The notes under the pieces were generated by a model that saw nothing but the letters and a program-made list of their open reading frames with translations, did not search any database and had not been told where the DNA came from. A DNA stretch of 64,000 nucleotides from Dipodascopsis uninucleata var. uninucleata (Eukaryota > Ascomycota > Lipomycetes > Lipomycetales > Lipomycetaceae): assembly GCA_030568195.1 (NCBI GenBank), contig JAJLTO010000005.1, positions 310,001 through 374,000 of the forward strand, given 5' to 3'. Below are positions 1-11,088 of this stretch, piece after piece. Each line of letters starts with the position of its first letter. The stretch's first letter is position 1. The translations under genes and the position numbers were made by a program.

Positions 1-1098
1 TTATTATTTACTTCGTCATCGAGAGAGTTCACACCTGACGATAATGAATTTTTTGATAAGAGGACCGGGCACGATGGCGAAACAATAGATGAGTGCTGTC
101 GAAAATGTGGTATCAGTGCCAGCATTTTAGTGGAGCGCACCAAGATAAAAGAAGAACTAACCGTAAAGAAAAAGCAATGGGAGCTCTATTTCTCTGAAGA
201 TGAAGCAGAGAAGATGCGACTTAATACCGAAATTGACAGGTTGACGGATCAAAAGGATGAAATGCGTAATGTCTACGAGTCTGAACTAAAGACTCAAGCA
301 GAGGAACTGCGCTCTCAGAAAGAAATCGTCGAAGATCTCAAAAAGAAACTTGAGCTATGTCAATCACAACTGAAGAATGCTGAGTCTGCTCTAGCTAACA
401 CTAGTGTAATATTGAATGGGCATCTCAGTTCGACTATTGATGCATTATCTGGTGCGGTTGTAAATAGTCCTCCCGCAACATCCGCGAGCTCAATATCAGA
501 ATCTTCAGAGCTTGGCAATAGCAAAGATGAACTACTAGAACGTGATAATCGGGTCCGATCAAGCACACCGGTCCCTACTATCTCGTTTGACAAGAGGTCT
601 GAGAATAGCGACCTAATTTCAGGAGTTTCCACGAAACCTGATTTTGAGGTTAAACTAGGATCCGATACTATGATTCCTAAAACTATTATCGACCCTGTAA
701 TGTTCAGGCGGTCTGTAACATTTACTGCTAGATCACCTCTTCCTTTCCTGAATGCGAAACTATCAGAACGGCTATCTAAAGGCGGTTTACCTAGCTCAGA
801 TACTGGCTCAAAGCAAACAGCTCGTCCTGGAAGAAAGAGTATTCCTAGAATTTTATTCGATGGGTCGAATTTGAAGTCTATGCATGTTCATAGGGTTGGA
901 AAGTTTGGCGTTAAATCAGCTACAATATCTGAGCCGTTAGATGATCCTTTTGGTCTTTGCCCTAAAAATGTGGTACCAGTTATTAAGGATTATACCTTGG
1001 GATTTCGCGAAGGAATTGTTGATTCACGATCAAAACGACTGAAGCGTGGTGTGCAGGTTTTCAAAGTTGGTCGAAAAATACCTGGTGAACTCATTTAG
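1..1098 (+). CDS. Coiled-coil protein of unknown function, 5' part missing (runs off left edge)
   Basis: The frame is open from the first base of the window to a TAG stop at 1096-1098, so the true start lies upstream and about 365 residues are visible. A Cys pair (CRKC) lies near codon 35. A charged helical segment of about 80 residues rich in E, K and L follows and is a probable coiled coil. A Ser/Thr-rich disordered stretch comes next, then a basic C-terminal third with many R and K. No catalytic motif or known domain was recognised. The gene converges on GRX5. Any cytoskeletal or scaffold role would be a guess. I am sure it is coding, because of its length and amino-acid composition, but not of its job. 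Confidence 0.7.
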   Translation, partial: LLFTSSSREFTPDDNEFFDKRTGHDGETIDECCRKCGISASILVERTKIKEELTVKKKQWELYFSEDEAEKMRLNTEIDRLTDQKDEMRNVYESELKTQAEELRSQKEIVEDLKKKLELCQSQLKNAESALANTSVILNGHLSSTIDALSGAVVNSPPATSASSISESSELGNSKDELLERDNRVRSSTPVPTISFDKRSENSDLISGVSTKPDFEVKLGSDTMIPKTIIDPVMFRRSVTFTARSPLPFLNAKLSERLSKGGLPSSDTGSKQTARPGRKSIPRILFDGSNLKSMHVHRVGKFGVKSATISEPLDDPFGLCPKNVVPVIKDYTLGFREGIVDSRSKRLKRGVQVFKVGRKIPGELI

Positions 1099-1597
1099 AC
1101 GATAGATTCGTCATGAGTACTTATTGAAATTCGATGCTCCATATAATGTACTTATAGTAATCTTGTATATTCTTTCTTGTATAACTCGTACTCTAGAATC
1201 CATTGATTTATCAACAACAAATTAATCTTGTACTTTAGAATATATATATATATATATTTGTTTTCTATTACTTACAAACAGGACCTCAGATTTTCCGAAA
1301 CGATTTGACTACTAGGAAAGCAACTCAATTTTTACATTCTTTCTTAATATAATATAGTATAATATATACATAGAGCTGGTAAGGTAACTCTACCAGAACA
1401 AAAATTTAAGATTAAGTTTAAATCACTTCCTAAGTATAAATTTACAACTAAAGACGATCAGCTATCTCAAATATGATAAACAAAAAGATGTCGCAGCCAT
1501 AAAAATAACTTAAAATCGGCAATTTGGAGAAAATGTTAAATAAAGAAACGAATGAAATGCGAGTAATCAACATGTATGTACGTTTATAAAACCGAAT
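1099..1597. other. Convergent 3' intergenic region
   Basis: This AT-rich spacer lies between two convergent genes. It holds a (TA)n run at about 1240-1257 and no plausible coding exon. It probably carries the two 3' UTRs. Confidence 0.5.
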
Positions 1598-2392
1598 TTA
1601 TTCGGATGTTGGCTTAGCAGTCTCGCCGTCTGCAGATTCGGCATCTTCCGCCAAAACTCCTGCACTATCCAAAAGTTCAGCAAGCTCGCCACTATAACAG
1701 ACAAATATGTTAGTCATTGATAGATTGAAAATATATGGAAGGTACAGCTATATGATACTCACGATTGATGCATGGAAATAAGAATATCGCAACCACCAAC
1801 GAATTCTTTCTGTATCAAATGTTAGCACTGTACGCACATATCATATACTATGTGTCTTACATTAACATAAAGCTGTGGAATAGTAGGCCAATCACTGTAC
1901 TCTTTAATTCCCTGTCGAAGCTCATCGTCTTCCAGAACGTTAAAGGCAGCAAACTTCTCTGGATCAACACCTTGAAGACCCAAAATCTGAATGGAGGCTC
2001 GTGAAAATCCACATTGGGGGAACTCTGGGGTACCCTTCATGAAAAGTACAACAGGCTTAGAAGCAACAGCCTGGTCTATGGCGTGCCGTGCTTCCTGGGA
2101 AAGATATCGAAGCTGCTGTGCACGCTGGATCTGAAAAGAGAGTGGCAGATTGCACCCGAAAGAGCTTCTCAGAGTCTTAGCTCCTGCAGATATCTGCCGC
2201 TATATTAAAAATAGATGACATTAGTATCATCTGTCCACATCAAGCTAAAGAGAATAAATCCGTGGCCCTAGAGTATTCAAGAATAACTAGTTTGGACACG
2301 CGAAATCTTGTTCCGGTTATCTGTTAAAAAATTTCTGCATCGAATTTGACACTTACGTTACCAATATTAACAACCGAACGAAGAAAAGACAT
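1598..2392 (-). CDS. GRX5: Mitochondrial monothiol glutaredoxin (Grx5), 4 exons
   Basis: Exons are 2357-2392, 1861-2199, 1763-1809 and 1598-1691, 516 nt in total, giving 171 aa with phases that match at every junction. The protein has a basic, hydroxylated N-terminus consistent with a mitochondrial presequence, then the glutaredoxin fold. Visible motifs are [17 protein letters not shown] with the monothiol CGFS active site (about residues 75-78), the cis-Pro segment WPTIPQLYV and the glutathione-binding GGCD. These are diagnostic of the Grx5 class, which passes [2Fe-2S] clusters from the Isu scaffold to acceptor proteins in the matrix. Exon 1 holds only the first 12 codons. The C-terminal tail is acidic. 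Identity is very secure; the exact presequence cleavage site is not visible. Confidence 0.95.
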
Positions 2393-2542
2393 ATTTACTT
2401 CAAATATTAGCAAGGAAAATGTATAAATTATGATATAACTTCTGTTAAAGAAACACGACTCTTATATGATTCGTGCGTAAGCTATAATAAAAATGTCCGA
2501 ATGTCTTATGTAGGATCTCAAGAAATATATCCCTATTACTAA

Positions 2543-2850
2543 TTAAGATCCCGACATCGTTCCAAAAGATTTACGTTGTGTAGCAACTTGTATTATATAA
2601 TTGTGTTCAGTGCTATTAGTAATCCAATTTTTGTCTTTGCAGCGATAGTACGTTGCAAGTTGTAACTCGATAATCTCACTATCACAGCGTAAATGCCTAC
2701 TCCACATAAGAAATGTATAATATGTAACAGTATTTAGTGATGAGAAGATCTTAATGAAATATAGAATTGAGGTTAAGATGAGCAGATAAATGAATAAAAG
2801 GATTAACATACGCACTTTGCTCTCGCGTCCTCTCGAAGCCGCACCATCTC
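2543..2850 (-). CDS. Possible small spliced gene, about 60 aa, unrecognised
   Basis: On the minus strand an ATG near 2850 opens a short charged exon (MVRLREDARAK). A GTGCGT donor follows near 2815, and a CTAA-type branch and an AG acceptor lie near 2698. The downstream exon then runs in frame to TAA at 2543-2545. It contains Cys residues spaced 13 apart and the segment DKNW. The size and charge recall small mitochondrial assembly factors, but I cannot assign a family. An unspliced reading of the same strand gives a longer frame with a membrane-like stretch encoded by what I take to be the intron. Either reading may be spurious. Confidence 0.25.
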
Positions 2851-3091
2851 GGTTCCACAAGCTTACCACAAGTTAAACTAGAAAGAGAATACGTTCTATT
2901 TTTTATTCCGATCTAGAATTCAGATGTTTAGCATCCTCAAATATATCTTATTGCACAATTTTATTAGTCAACTTATGGAATAATATTTATAGATGTAAGC
3001 TATTTCGAGAAATTTGAACGATCGCTACTAATATCCTACACCTATACAGCTTGCTCACGATTCTATATAGTGTATTTCTCTCTTCGACGTG

Positions 3092-5641
3092 ATGGATCGT
3101 TTCAGTGGCACACAAGAGTTTTCTCAGGACACTTACACGCCTACACGCCCATCAGGTCGACTTCCTTCATTTGAGCTGAATCGAGGATATTTACTACGCC
3201 TCCAGTCGATACAGGAATCACCTATTTTGTATAATAGAAGCCAAAGTCAAGTAACAGTTAATAGTCCATATATACTGTCGCCTCGTATTCCTCAAAGCTT
3301 GCGCCCAGCAAAATTTAAGAATATATTTTCAAACAATGATCAAAACAGCAAAATAGAGAATCGTCACGATTCGTTTAAGTCGTGGATTGATGATATGAAG
3401 CTCAGAGCTCGTCGTGCTCTAGAGGAGAACGAACAGAACGAACTAGAGTTTAACGATTGGGTCGAGACTGAGGACCGCAAGAGGCGCATTATGTTTGAAT
3501 TGTCATCCTCAATTATAGACGAACAAGCTGACGATGAGAAGGGTGGCGTGGTTTACTCGGCAGCCTTTGAGAAACTTGAAAAGGTGCTACTTGGCAGAGA
3601 AGAGAAAATAGACCCTCAAGTATCAGATACCGAAGAAGTAGAATCCGAGCTTGCACAAGATGAAATGACACAAGACGATGCGGATCTTGTGAAAAACGAT
3701 GAATTAAAAGACAAGCAATACGAAGAGTTTGAAAATGAACAATATGAAGAATCTGTAGAAGAAGACGAGGAAGACTTGGTTGTGGGTTTTAAGCAGAAGG
3801 ATGAAGACGAAGATATGTGTATAGATGGTCAAGAAAATGAAAATGAAGATGACGACGCAAGAGCAACCAGCAAAGTAAGTATTGGTAGGTCACAGACTGA
3901 ACTTACCGTTTCTGACTCTAAAAACGATCTGTCAGTTTTGTCTGAGCGACACGAGATTCCTGAAGTTGAGCTCTTGTCGTCTAACAAAGATGCCATTGTT
4001 ATTGCAGAAGATATTAGCTCTGAGAGAAATTCAGAGATCTCTGAAAGCAGCGTGTCAGGTTCTCTTGAATACGAAGTTGAAAGCACGCAGTTAAGCAATG
4101 AAAGCAATAAAAACGACTATACTAGTAGTAGCTCTGATGATGCTACGGATGAGAACTCATATAATAATTTATCTCATTCAACTGTTTCGACTGTATTTCC
4201 AGTAGATCCAGTACTTTTAAAAGTCTTTGAAGAAGGCTTCCGGATACAACAGAATCATTCAGTACTGGATATAGATGGAAGTCAATATCAGAGCATGGTT
4301 GCAACAAATGATACTATTGTACCCCAGTCAGAGCAGCAGAATATCCTTATAGATAATAGTATATTGCAAAAGCAACTGAGCAGTTCTCATTCAAGTAACG
4401 TTCCAAACGAAGATAGAGTAGGTATCCCTATAGAGATAGTTCATGGAGAATATGAGCAGATGGCTGGAAGCTCGTTTACTGCTTATAATGCCGCGTCAAT
4501 CTCGAGAAATCTGGTGGCTGCACCGACTCATCTGGTTGAATTTGCTTCGTCGTGCCTATCACACAGTGATCACATTGTATCTGAAGGAAGTTCCCTGTTA
4601 AAGAAAGGATTTCAAAACGAGCCGAATCTTCAAATACAAGAGCAAGCACTCATACAGAATGTTGGATATAGAGAGCCTGAAGAAAATGGTCTGTTGGATT
4701 CATCAAATGCATCAAATTCCCGAATTAGTACCTTAAAGTTAGGGGGACTGAATGGCACTGAAGACAGCAAAGTGAATGGGGTTTATCGCGATGGTCCCGA
4801 TAACGCTGAGAGAGGTCAAAGGTGCACGATAAACTCGCTGAATGACGGAGCTTCGTCTCCTGTAATTGAGATCTCGGATTCTGGAACCGATCATGATAGA
4901 CGTGCATCAGAAAATGAAATGTCAAATGAAGACGATTGCGAGGCAGAATACGCTGATAGTATAACAGATGAAGGCGACTCACCAAAAAGATCGTCTATCT
5001 GGACACCAAGTATACCTGGATCACGGTTTCAAAAGCACACAAATATTTTACAGCGAAGTAATGGTATTCTTGGATCTAGTAAGCTTTTTAGTAAATGTAT
5101 GTACGAATATAGTGAAAGCGAATCAGATTCTGAAGACTCTCCTACGGGTAGAAAGTGTCCGTCGGATTTAGGAGAGGAAGATACGGAGGAGGAGGAGGAG
5201 GAAATGAAAGAGGAAATGGATGTGGATGTGGGAGAGGAAGAAGAAGTGGAAGAGGAAATAGAAGAGGAAGAAATGGAAGAAGAAGAAGTGGAATTGGGAG
5301 AGGAAGAGGAAGAGGAAGAGGAAGAGGAGTCCGAATTTGCTCGCCAGCTACCTAAGTCAACCGGCAAATATAGAGCTGGTTCTTACGTTATAAAAGACTA
5401 CGACAATAATTTTAAAAGGTCTTATGTTGAAGAGAGTATTGAGCAAGCTGAGTCCATAAATTCAGATGCCACGTCCACAACCGGGTCTTCCGTAGTAGAA
5501 AACTTACAGAAACCAGCTGTACATCAGTCGCACAATGAAATAGACAGCTGTGTTCCTGATGAAGTTGATGAAGCACCAACAAAAAATGAGAATGGAGAAC
5601 TGGATAATAGAGTATCTCATCACAGATCTGATAATTCATAG
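3092..5641 (+). CDS. Highly acidic, disordered protein with SUMO-interaction motif
   Basis: A single exon of 849 codons starts at ATG 3092; an in-frame GTG lies just upstream. The N-terminal 90 residues carry SP and TP sites. The middle is dominated by D, E, S and N. A stretch around residues 693-747 is almost pure Glu with a few Met, Val and Gly. Around residue 590 lies PVIEISDSGTD, a hydrophobic core followed by acidic and Ser residues, which is the classic form of a SUMO-interaction motif. No enzyme domain was recognised. The composition suggests a nuclear, chromatin or nucleolar protein, but that is inference. The poly-Glu tract is encoded by an imperfect GAR/GAG repeat and may be length-polymorphic. 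Confidence 0.75.
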   Translation: MDRFSGTQEFSQDTYTPTRPSGRLPSFELNRGYLLRLQSIQESPILYNRSQSQVTVNSPYILSPRIPQSLRPAKFKNIFSNNDQNSKIENRHDSFKSWIDDMKLRARRALEENEQNELEFNDWVETEDRKRRIMFELSSSIIDEQADDEKGGVVYSAAFEKLEKVLLGREEKIDPQVSDTEEVESELAQDEMTQDDADLVKNDELKDKQYEEFENEQYEESVEEDEEDLVVGFKQKDEDEDMCIDGQENENEDDDARATSKVSIGRSQTELTVSDSKNDLSVLSERHEIPEVELLSSNKDAIVIAEDISSERNSEISESSVSGSLEYEVESTQLSNESNKNDYTSSSSDDATDENSYNNLSHSTVSTVFPVDPVLLKVFEEGFRIQQNHSVLDIDGSQYQSMVATNDTIVPQSEQQNILIDNSILQKQLSSSHSSNVPNEDRVGIPIEIVHGEYEQMAGSSFTAYNAASISRNLVAAPTHLVEFASSCLSHSDHIVSEGSSLLKKGFQNEPNLQIQEQALIQNVGYREPEENGLLDSSNASNSRISTLKLGGLNGTEDSKVNGVYRDGPDNAERGQRCTINSLNDGASSPVIEISDSGTDHDRRASENEMSNEDDCEAEYADSITDEGDSPKRSSIWTPSIPGSRFQKHTNILQRSNGILGSSKLFSKCMYEYSESESDSEDSPTGRKCPSDLGEEDTEEEEEEMKEEMDVDVGEEEEVEEEIEEEEMEEEEVELGEEEEEEEEEESEFARQLPKSTGKYRAGSYVIKDYDNNFKRSYVEESIEQAESINSDATSTTGSSVVENLQKPAVHQSHNEIDSCVPDEVDEAPTKNENGELDNRVSHHRSDNS
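5156..5332 (+). repeat. Purine-rich GAR-codon repeat coding poly-Glu
   Basis: The sequence is an imperfect trinucleotide GAG/GAA/GGA repeat lying inside the acidic protein gene. The opposite strand reads as poly-Ser, which produces a spurious antisense frame. Confidence 0.8.
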
Positions 5642-7106
5642 GTGAATTTAGTAATGGATATCGAGAGCAATACTTTGAAGAGCAGTAGCAACACTGATAC
5701 TCTACAGTAGATCTTGATAATTAAATATTTCATAGCTATGGTCAGGTGAAAGAAGTTGCTATTTTGCGTTGTTTTTTGGAATATTAAAATGTTCTTCTCC
5801 AATTTAGTAGATTATAAGTTGTTGATACTTTCTTGTGTAACTGTGGATAAAATACCTAGTGGTGCTTGGCAATACTTTTAAATATTTTTATAGAGACGTG
5901 TTTGTTCGTGTAATATATCTAAATCTACTTGCTAACTGATAAATTATAATAATCTATAAAGGAAACGGTAATAATATAAATAATCATGAAACACGGTCTC
6001 TTATTAAATTACTTCTTAAAGGCTTGTCATTAATTTACTACAAGAACTATCTATAGAAATTGAAAAAATATCTCTTATAAATCTATAACATATAATAAGT
6101 TAGTATTACTCTGATGCGAAGTTCACATAGTAATCATCAGTAGCATATGACTACATAGCTATGACACAAACATTTATTAACTTTATGAGAACTCAGACAG
6201 CCATGTAAGTTCTACAAAAGTTATGGTCGTCATTTTACTGACTAAACTCGTCTGCTTTTAATGTCCATGAAATGACTAGATTGTAGAGATACAGTGTCTA
6301 ATAAAAAGTTATCTTCTCCTTGAAAATGATTTAAACGCCTGATCATCTCTTTTTAATCGAATTGATAAATTTTACATATTTGATGTGACCTCTTGCCATT
6401 GAATGTTATAGTCTTGAATTCATATGACGTAGCATTCCCATGAAAGAGTTCTTCAATGCCCCTTTGATTGCAGAATCAGATACGACCAGAAATCATAAGG
6501 AGCACTATTTGATGTCACCATAGAAATCATGTGTCAATTCAGTTCTCTATCAGAAAAATGAACCAACCATCAAAAAAAGATGCTATGGAAAATGATCAAT
6601 CGAGATGAGCCGGTTAAAATTAGATATTCAATAGTGATCCACTTTAAATCCCAATGAACAACTACAATTTACTCTAGTATTTCTCACGAACACGGCGAAC
6701 TCGACAAATTACCAACTTAAAAGATATAATCTGAAAATCTAATCATCAAAGTTCTCTAATTAAATAAGAACAATAGAAAAGAATTTGTAATTCTAATCAA
6801 ATAATAAATATAGCAAACAACACTTACCTTGAAAGAATAAAGAACATATAAAAAAAATATACTATAACAGAAAATTTTTTGCTTTGCTTTAGTTTTGGAT
6901 AGGCCATTTACCCTACCTGATATACACAATATTTTTGTCTCAAGCTCCAGAGTAGACAAAAGCAAGAGAACGAATATTCCTGCATGTCAATGGGGAAACG
7001 CTTCGACGCTACATTGAATTACACCGACAATACATAGTATATCTTTCTTATTCGTATCTACCTGAGCACTAAGCAACTCTGGGAAGTCTAGAAGTCGATT
7101 TTCTGA
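5642..7106. other. Intergenic region upstream of LST8
   Basis: About 1.4 kb of AT-rich sequence follows the acidic-protein gene and precedes LST8. No convincing exon, RNA gene or repeat was seen. The short frames in it lack family signal. Confidence 0.4.
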
Positions 7107-8143
7107 ATGTCTGTTATATTTGCTTCTGCGGGGTATGATCATACCATCAGATTCTGGGAAGCATTGTCAGGCATCTGTCAACGAACAATCCAACATCCCG
7201 ATTCTCAAGTTAATAGGCTTGCGATCACTCCAGATAAGAGATTTTTGGCAGCAGCAGGAAGATTAAGTGTCAAATTATATGATATACGTGGATCAAATCC
7301 TAATCCGGTAAGCAAGTCGTTCTTTTATTATTGTCGACTGTTCTTCGCGGCATGATAAGTAATACCTAGTAAAAACTATGTAGTAATGCGTGCTTATTTA
7401 ACTTACTATGCTGACAAGTTATAAATAACAAATAGGTAACGGTATTCGAGGGCCATACCAATAATGTGACTGCAGTAGCTTTCCAAAGTGATGGAAAATG
7501 GATGGTGACGTCTTCTGAAGACGGAACAGTGAAAGTGTGGGATATGAGGGCACCGATGGTCCAAAGGAATTATAAACATAGTACACCAGTTAATGATGTT
7601 GTAATCCATCCCAACCAGGGAGAACTCATAAGTTGTGATGAAGGAGGCAATGTTCAAATTTGGGATCTTGGAGAGAATACATGTACTCATCAGCTGATTC
7701 CTCAAGATGATGTACCTGTAAGATCTGTGTCTGTTGCGACGGATGGCTCAATGGTTGTTGCTGGTAATAATTGGGGAAATTGCTACGTATGGAAAATGGT
7801 TAATAGTAGGGACACAACATCACTACACCCAGTTACCAAGTTTCGAGGACATACGAAGTACATTACCAGAGTGCTCTTGTCGCCGGACGTGAAGCACCTG
7901 GCCACTTGTTCCGCCGACCATACTGCTAGGATATGGTCAACAGATGGCTTTGGTATCGAAACAACTCTGAAAGGCCATCAAAGATGGGTCTGGGATTGTG
8001 CATTTAGTGCTGATTCAGCATACCTTGTTACAGCTTGTTCTGATCACTATGCTCGCTTGTGGGAGTTATCATCAGGACAGATTATTAGACAATATAATGG
8101 CCATCATAAAGGTGCTGTCTGTGTTGCTCTAAACGACGTTTAA
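7107..8143 (+). CDS. LST8: TOR complex subunit Lst8 (mLST8/Wat1), 2 exons
   Basis: Exons are 7107-7307 and 7436-8143 and encode 302 aa, close to the usual Lst8 length. The protein is a seven-bladed WD40 propeller throughout. Visible repeat cores include [49 protein letters not shown] and [11 protein letters not shown], and the family-specific [20 protein letters not shown] appears near the C-terminus. Lst8 binds the kinase domain of Tor in both TORC1 and TORC2 and stabilises the active site. The 128-nt intron begins GTAAGC and ends AATAG and is in phase 0. The ATG directly precedes the first blade, so the start is secure. Confidence 0.95.
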
Positions 8144-8798
8144 ATTCGACAGTTCTGCTGCTTCTAGACAGCATAATCAGTTTAGGCATACTCCTTTTTT
8201 GTGGTTTCTATATATTTAGTTCATTTATTTTATTGGAGTTAACTCGGGTATTTATTGTTTTAATTAGCATGTCCATATATCTTATTATAAGTTTGGTAAT
8301 TTATCATCATCAGAATTGGACTCACTAATGTATTATTATTCAATTATATCTATAGTCTCAGATCTAGTTTTCTTATATTATTTGAAAACATTTTTATTGT
8401 ATGATAGGCACTAAATTTCAATTTAAGATAGGAAATGTTTAAATTCCCTAGTAGTCGCCCCATCCCACGAAATTACGGTATCTTTATGGTACCTTCTCTT
8501 TGTCTCTAATGAACTTGGATTTACATAAAGAAAGCATTTGTGGACTGAAGTTCTTAGTATATTTTGGCATGATTCGTGAATTAGAGTGAGCCACTATATA
8601 TAGAAAGAGAACAATAAATTCATAATATGCATTAGATAGCGGTTAAAACTTTTTGATAACTGTTCCTTTCATCACTATCTTTGTAGCATGCAATATTTTC
8701 ATGATCTAGTAGTTGTATATGTATGAGTCTACAACATTCGTCCATATGACTTTGAATATAACAGAAAGTACTAATTTTTCCCCTGCTGCTGGTATTTG
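8144..8798. other. Convergent 3' intergenic region
   Basis: AT-rich spacer between the stops of LST8 and NAA10. I see nothing coding in it. Confidence 0.4.
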
Positions 8799-9649
8799 TT
8801 AGTTACTATCCTTAATTAGTTCACCATTTTCATTAAGTTTAAGATTCTGAACAGCTTCAATTAAATATGCGTCATCCTCATCAACCTGAGCGTCTATATC
8901 TTCAAGCTCGGTTAAATCTTTTCTAAAATTTATGGTATTAGTAAATAAGAATTTCATTCTGAACGATCAGAATATAACAAATATAACTTACTTCATAGCA
9001 TAAGCATCTTCTCCATCTGCATAATAGGATTTTTCAATATCTGTAACTCTATAAAGATAAAAGATTAGTATATCTTCTTCATATGTTCAGCAAACTCTTT
9101 ATAATTGTTAACGTGGATTCTCGTTACAATTATATCGTAGTCACAACATCATATAATACTCACTCAAATTTGAGAGTATCTCTGTAAAGATGCAAGGCAG
9201 CACGGTTAGATTTTCGAACGTGTAAACTAACATATTTGGCATTGTAGCATTCTGCTAGACCTCGCACTATAAAAAATACGCAATGATATAGTGGTTAGCC
9301 TATAGTATCAGATAATGTGCTTTTGTCTGGTCTGCATTCTGTATAAAGCAAATATCTTACATGATAGTCGCATCAATTTTGCGGCAATACCCATTCGTCT
9401 GTACGTTCGCATAACTGATAAACTGGTAACATGGCCATGCTCTATTCCATCCTTCGGATCTTCTTCCATTTTTGCAAGAACATATCCAACTATGCGGCGA
9501 CCAGAAGCATCAGTCGCAACATACGAAGCTTGCGGCCAAGTCAACGCATGGTAAAGATAGTATGTGAGAACGTAATTCTCCGGAAGATTAGTAAGATTCG
9601 CATTTTGCATGCCAGGTAGATCATAAACAGTGGCCGGTCTGATATCCAT
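8799..9649 (-). CDS. NAA10: N-terminal acetyltransferase A catalytic subunit (Naa10/Ard1), 4 exons
   Basis: Exons are 9361-9649, 9164-9266, 8992-9048 and 8799-8922, 573 nt giving 190 aa with consistent phases. The GNAT fold starts at the extreme N-terminus ([20 protein letters not shown]), as in all Naa10 proteins. The [16 protein letters not shown] block is present. The acetyl-CoA P-loop RRMGIA lies in [11 protein letters not shown], and [17 protein letters not shown] and [12 protein letters not shown] are diagnostic. Together with Naa15 it co-translationally acetylates Ser, Ala, Thr, Gly, Cys and Val N-termini on ribosomes. The tail after the GNAT domain is acidic, as is common in fungi. 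Confidence 0.95.
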
Positions 9650-10188
9650 TGCGTAATTTCTATCAATTGAATGAGTGATCTCTGTTTAAATGATATGCAA
9701 AAGTTTGATTTCTGTAGAGTACTCTACGTCTGAAATGAATTAGTGCTCGAAAGAAAAATTTGGTAATAATTTGTCTTAACTCCCATTTTACACACACAGA
9801 TTCCCACGAAAAAGTCTTACATCTTTAATTCTCTTTTGAGATCTTACTTACATTCAAATAATTGAACCATTGACAATAAAAAATGATTTTATTTTCCGAT
9901 CAACCTATAGCTCTAATGTTAAGAGATAGCACGTAAATAAAGAACCTTAGCTCCCGGATCAAGCTGCTGGTAGCGTTCTCTAAACTCTTCTATATTAAAA
10001 CATCCACGTTTTTCAGTGGTCGAAAGGAATATATTCATATTTGAACAGTCTTCTATACAATACTTGATATAAGAATGTAATTAATATATTTGAGTAAGAG
10101 TAGATATTTGACTGTGCAACAAATATCTAGAGGACAAAACAAAATGTAAGATACATCATGCGAAATTTCTGTCAAAATTATAGTAAAT
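9650..10188. other. Intergenic region between NAA10 and tRNA-Ala
   Basis: This stretch holds the NAA10 5' flank and AT-rich spacer. No exon or RNA gene was recognised. Confidence 0.35.
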
Positions 10189-10262
10189 GGGCATGTAGTG
10201 TAGTTGGTTATCGCGTTCCCTTCGCATGGGAAAGGTCTCCGGTTCGATTCCGGACTTGTCCA
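10189..10262 (+). tRNA. tRNA-Ala, anticodon CGC
   Basis: This 74-nt cloverleaf has no intron. The acceptor arm GGGCATG pairs with CTTGTCC and keeps the G3:U70 wobble that is the identity element of tRNA-Ala; position 6 looks mismatched. The anticodon arm is TTCCC/GGGAA around loop TTCGCAT, giving anticodon CGC (codon GCG). The T arm is CCGG-TTCGATT-CCGG, so the A and B box promoters are internal. A run of six T follows at 10264-10269 as a Pol III terminator. Confidence 0.93.
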
Positions 10263-10263
10263 A

Positions 10264-10269
10264 TTTTTT
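10264..10269 (+). terminator. Pol III terminator of tRNA-Ala
   Basis: T6 run two bases after the discriminator base. Confidence 0.8.
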
Positions 10270-11088
10270 AACTTTCAATAGTTTGCGTCACAAATGTAGG
10301 CTATTTAATAAATATTTAATATTTTTATATAACAGATCAAGTTAGGCAGATATGTTTTTGAATTGGTAGTTCAGTTGCGTTATGTAAATGATTTTAAGAA
10401 TACAAGAATAACTGGTGAGCTATCAATCATCAGTTAGGTGGGAAGCTGTACATAGACTGTGAATAGCATTATCCATCTATGCTTAACTCTAGACGCAGCC
10501 ATTTATTAACCTGTTCTAAATTTTTTGTACTAGCAAGTGTTCTAAAGATAGTTTAAAAAGCATTATGTATAAAATTTGCTGAGACAACGAAAGAGAAGGA
10601 AAAATAGAATATGATGATAATCAAGGAGGCTACCGCGCAGTGGTCGCATAGATTACAAACATCCTAATCACCATTGTAGCAATATATATCAATCGTAGTG
10701 TAAGCACGACATAAATATTGAGATTATAACAAATGCCGAGTAACTTGACCGCTAAACTGAAAATTTGTGGGATTCTATAAAGATAATCAGCTTATAGCTT
10801 AAAAAAATAAAGTAAAAATTGAGAAAAAGGAGGAAGGGATCATTCATTCCCAGTGAGCTTTTTTTTTGTTGCATGAACATATTGAACTAATACAGAAAAA
10901 AGCACCAAACAAAAGATTTCATAACGTTTCAACACTACTATATGTGAAGGTGGACGAAATCAGTATCAAAAACTTCTTGATAGCTCGGCTGATGAATCTC
11001 GACTAGTTGACATAGAAATAGTCGTCTAAATAATACATATATCGCACAAAATTGATCACCGATCAGGTGCAGTAGAGGGGGTGTTAGA
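10270..11088. other. Intergenic region upstream of KH protein gene
   Basis: AT-rich, with no exon found. A TGATGA near 10613 with a distant CTGA was considered as a C/D snoRNA and not accepted. Confidence 0.35.

Noticed and set aside
1240-1257. (TA)n run as a possible regulatory element
   Set aside because: Simple dinucleotide repeat in a convergent 3' spacer. Expected in AT-rich DNA.
5029-5367. Minus-strand frame reading as long poly-Ser
   Set aside because: It is the mirror of the Glu-codon repeat in the acidic-protein gene and has no independent support.
10613-10760. TGATGA box with distant CTGA as a C/D snoRNA
   Set aside because: The distance is too long for a C/D snoRNA, and no terminal stem or C'/D' pair was seen.
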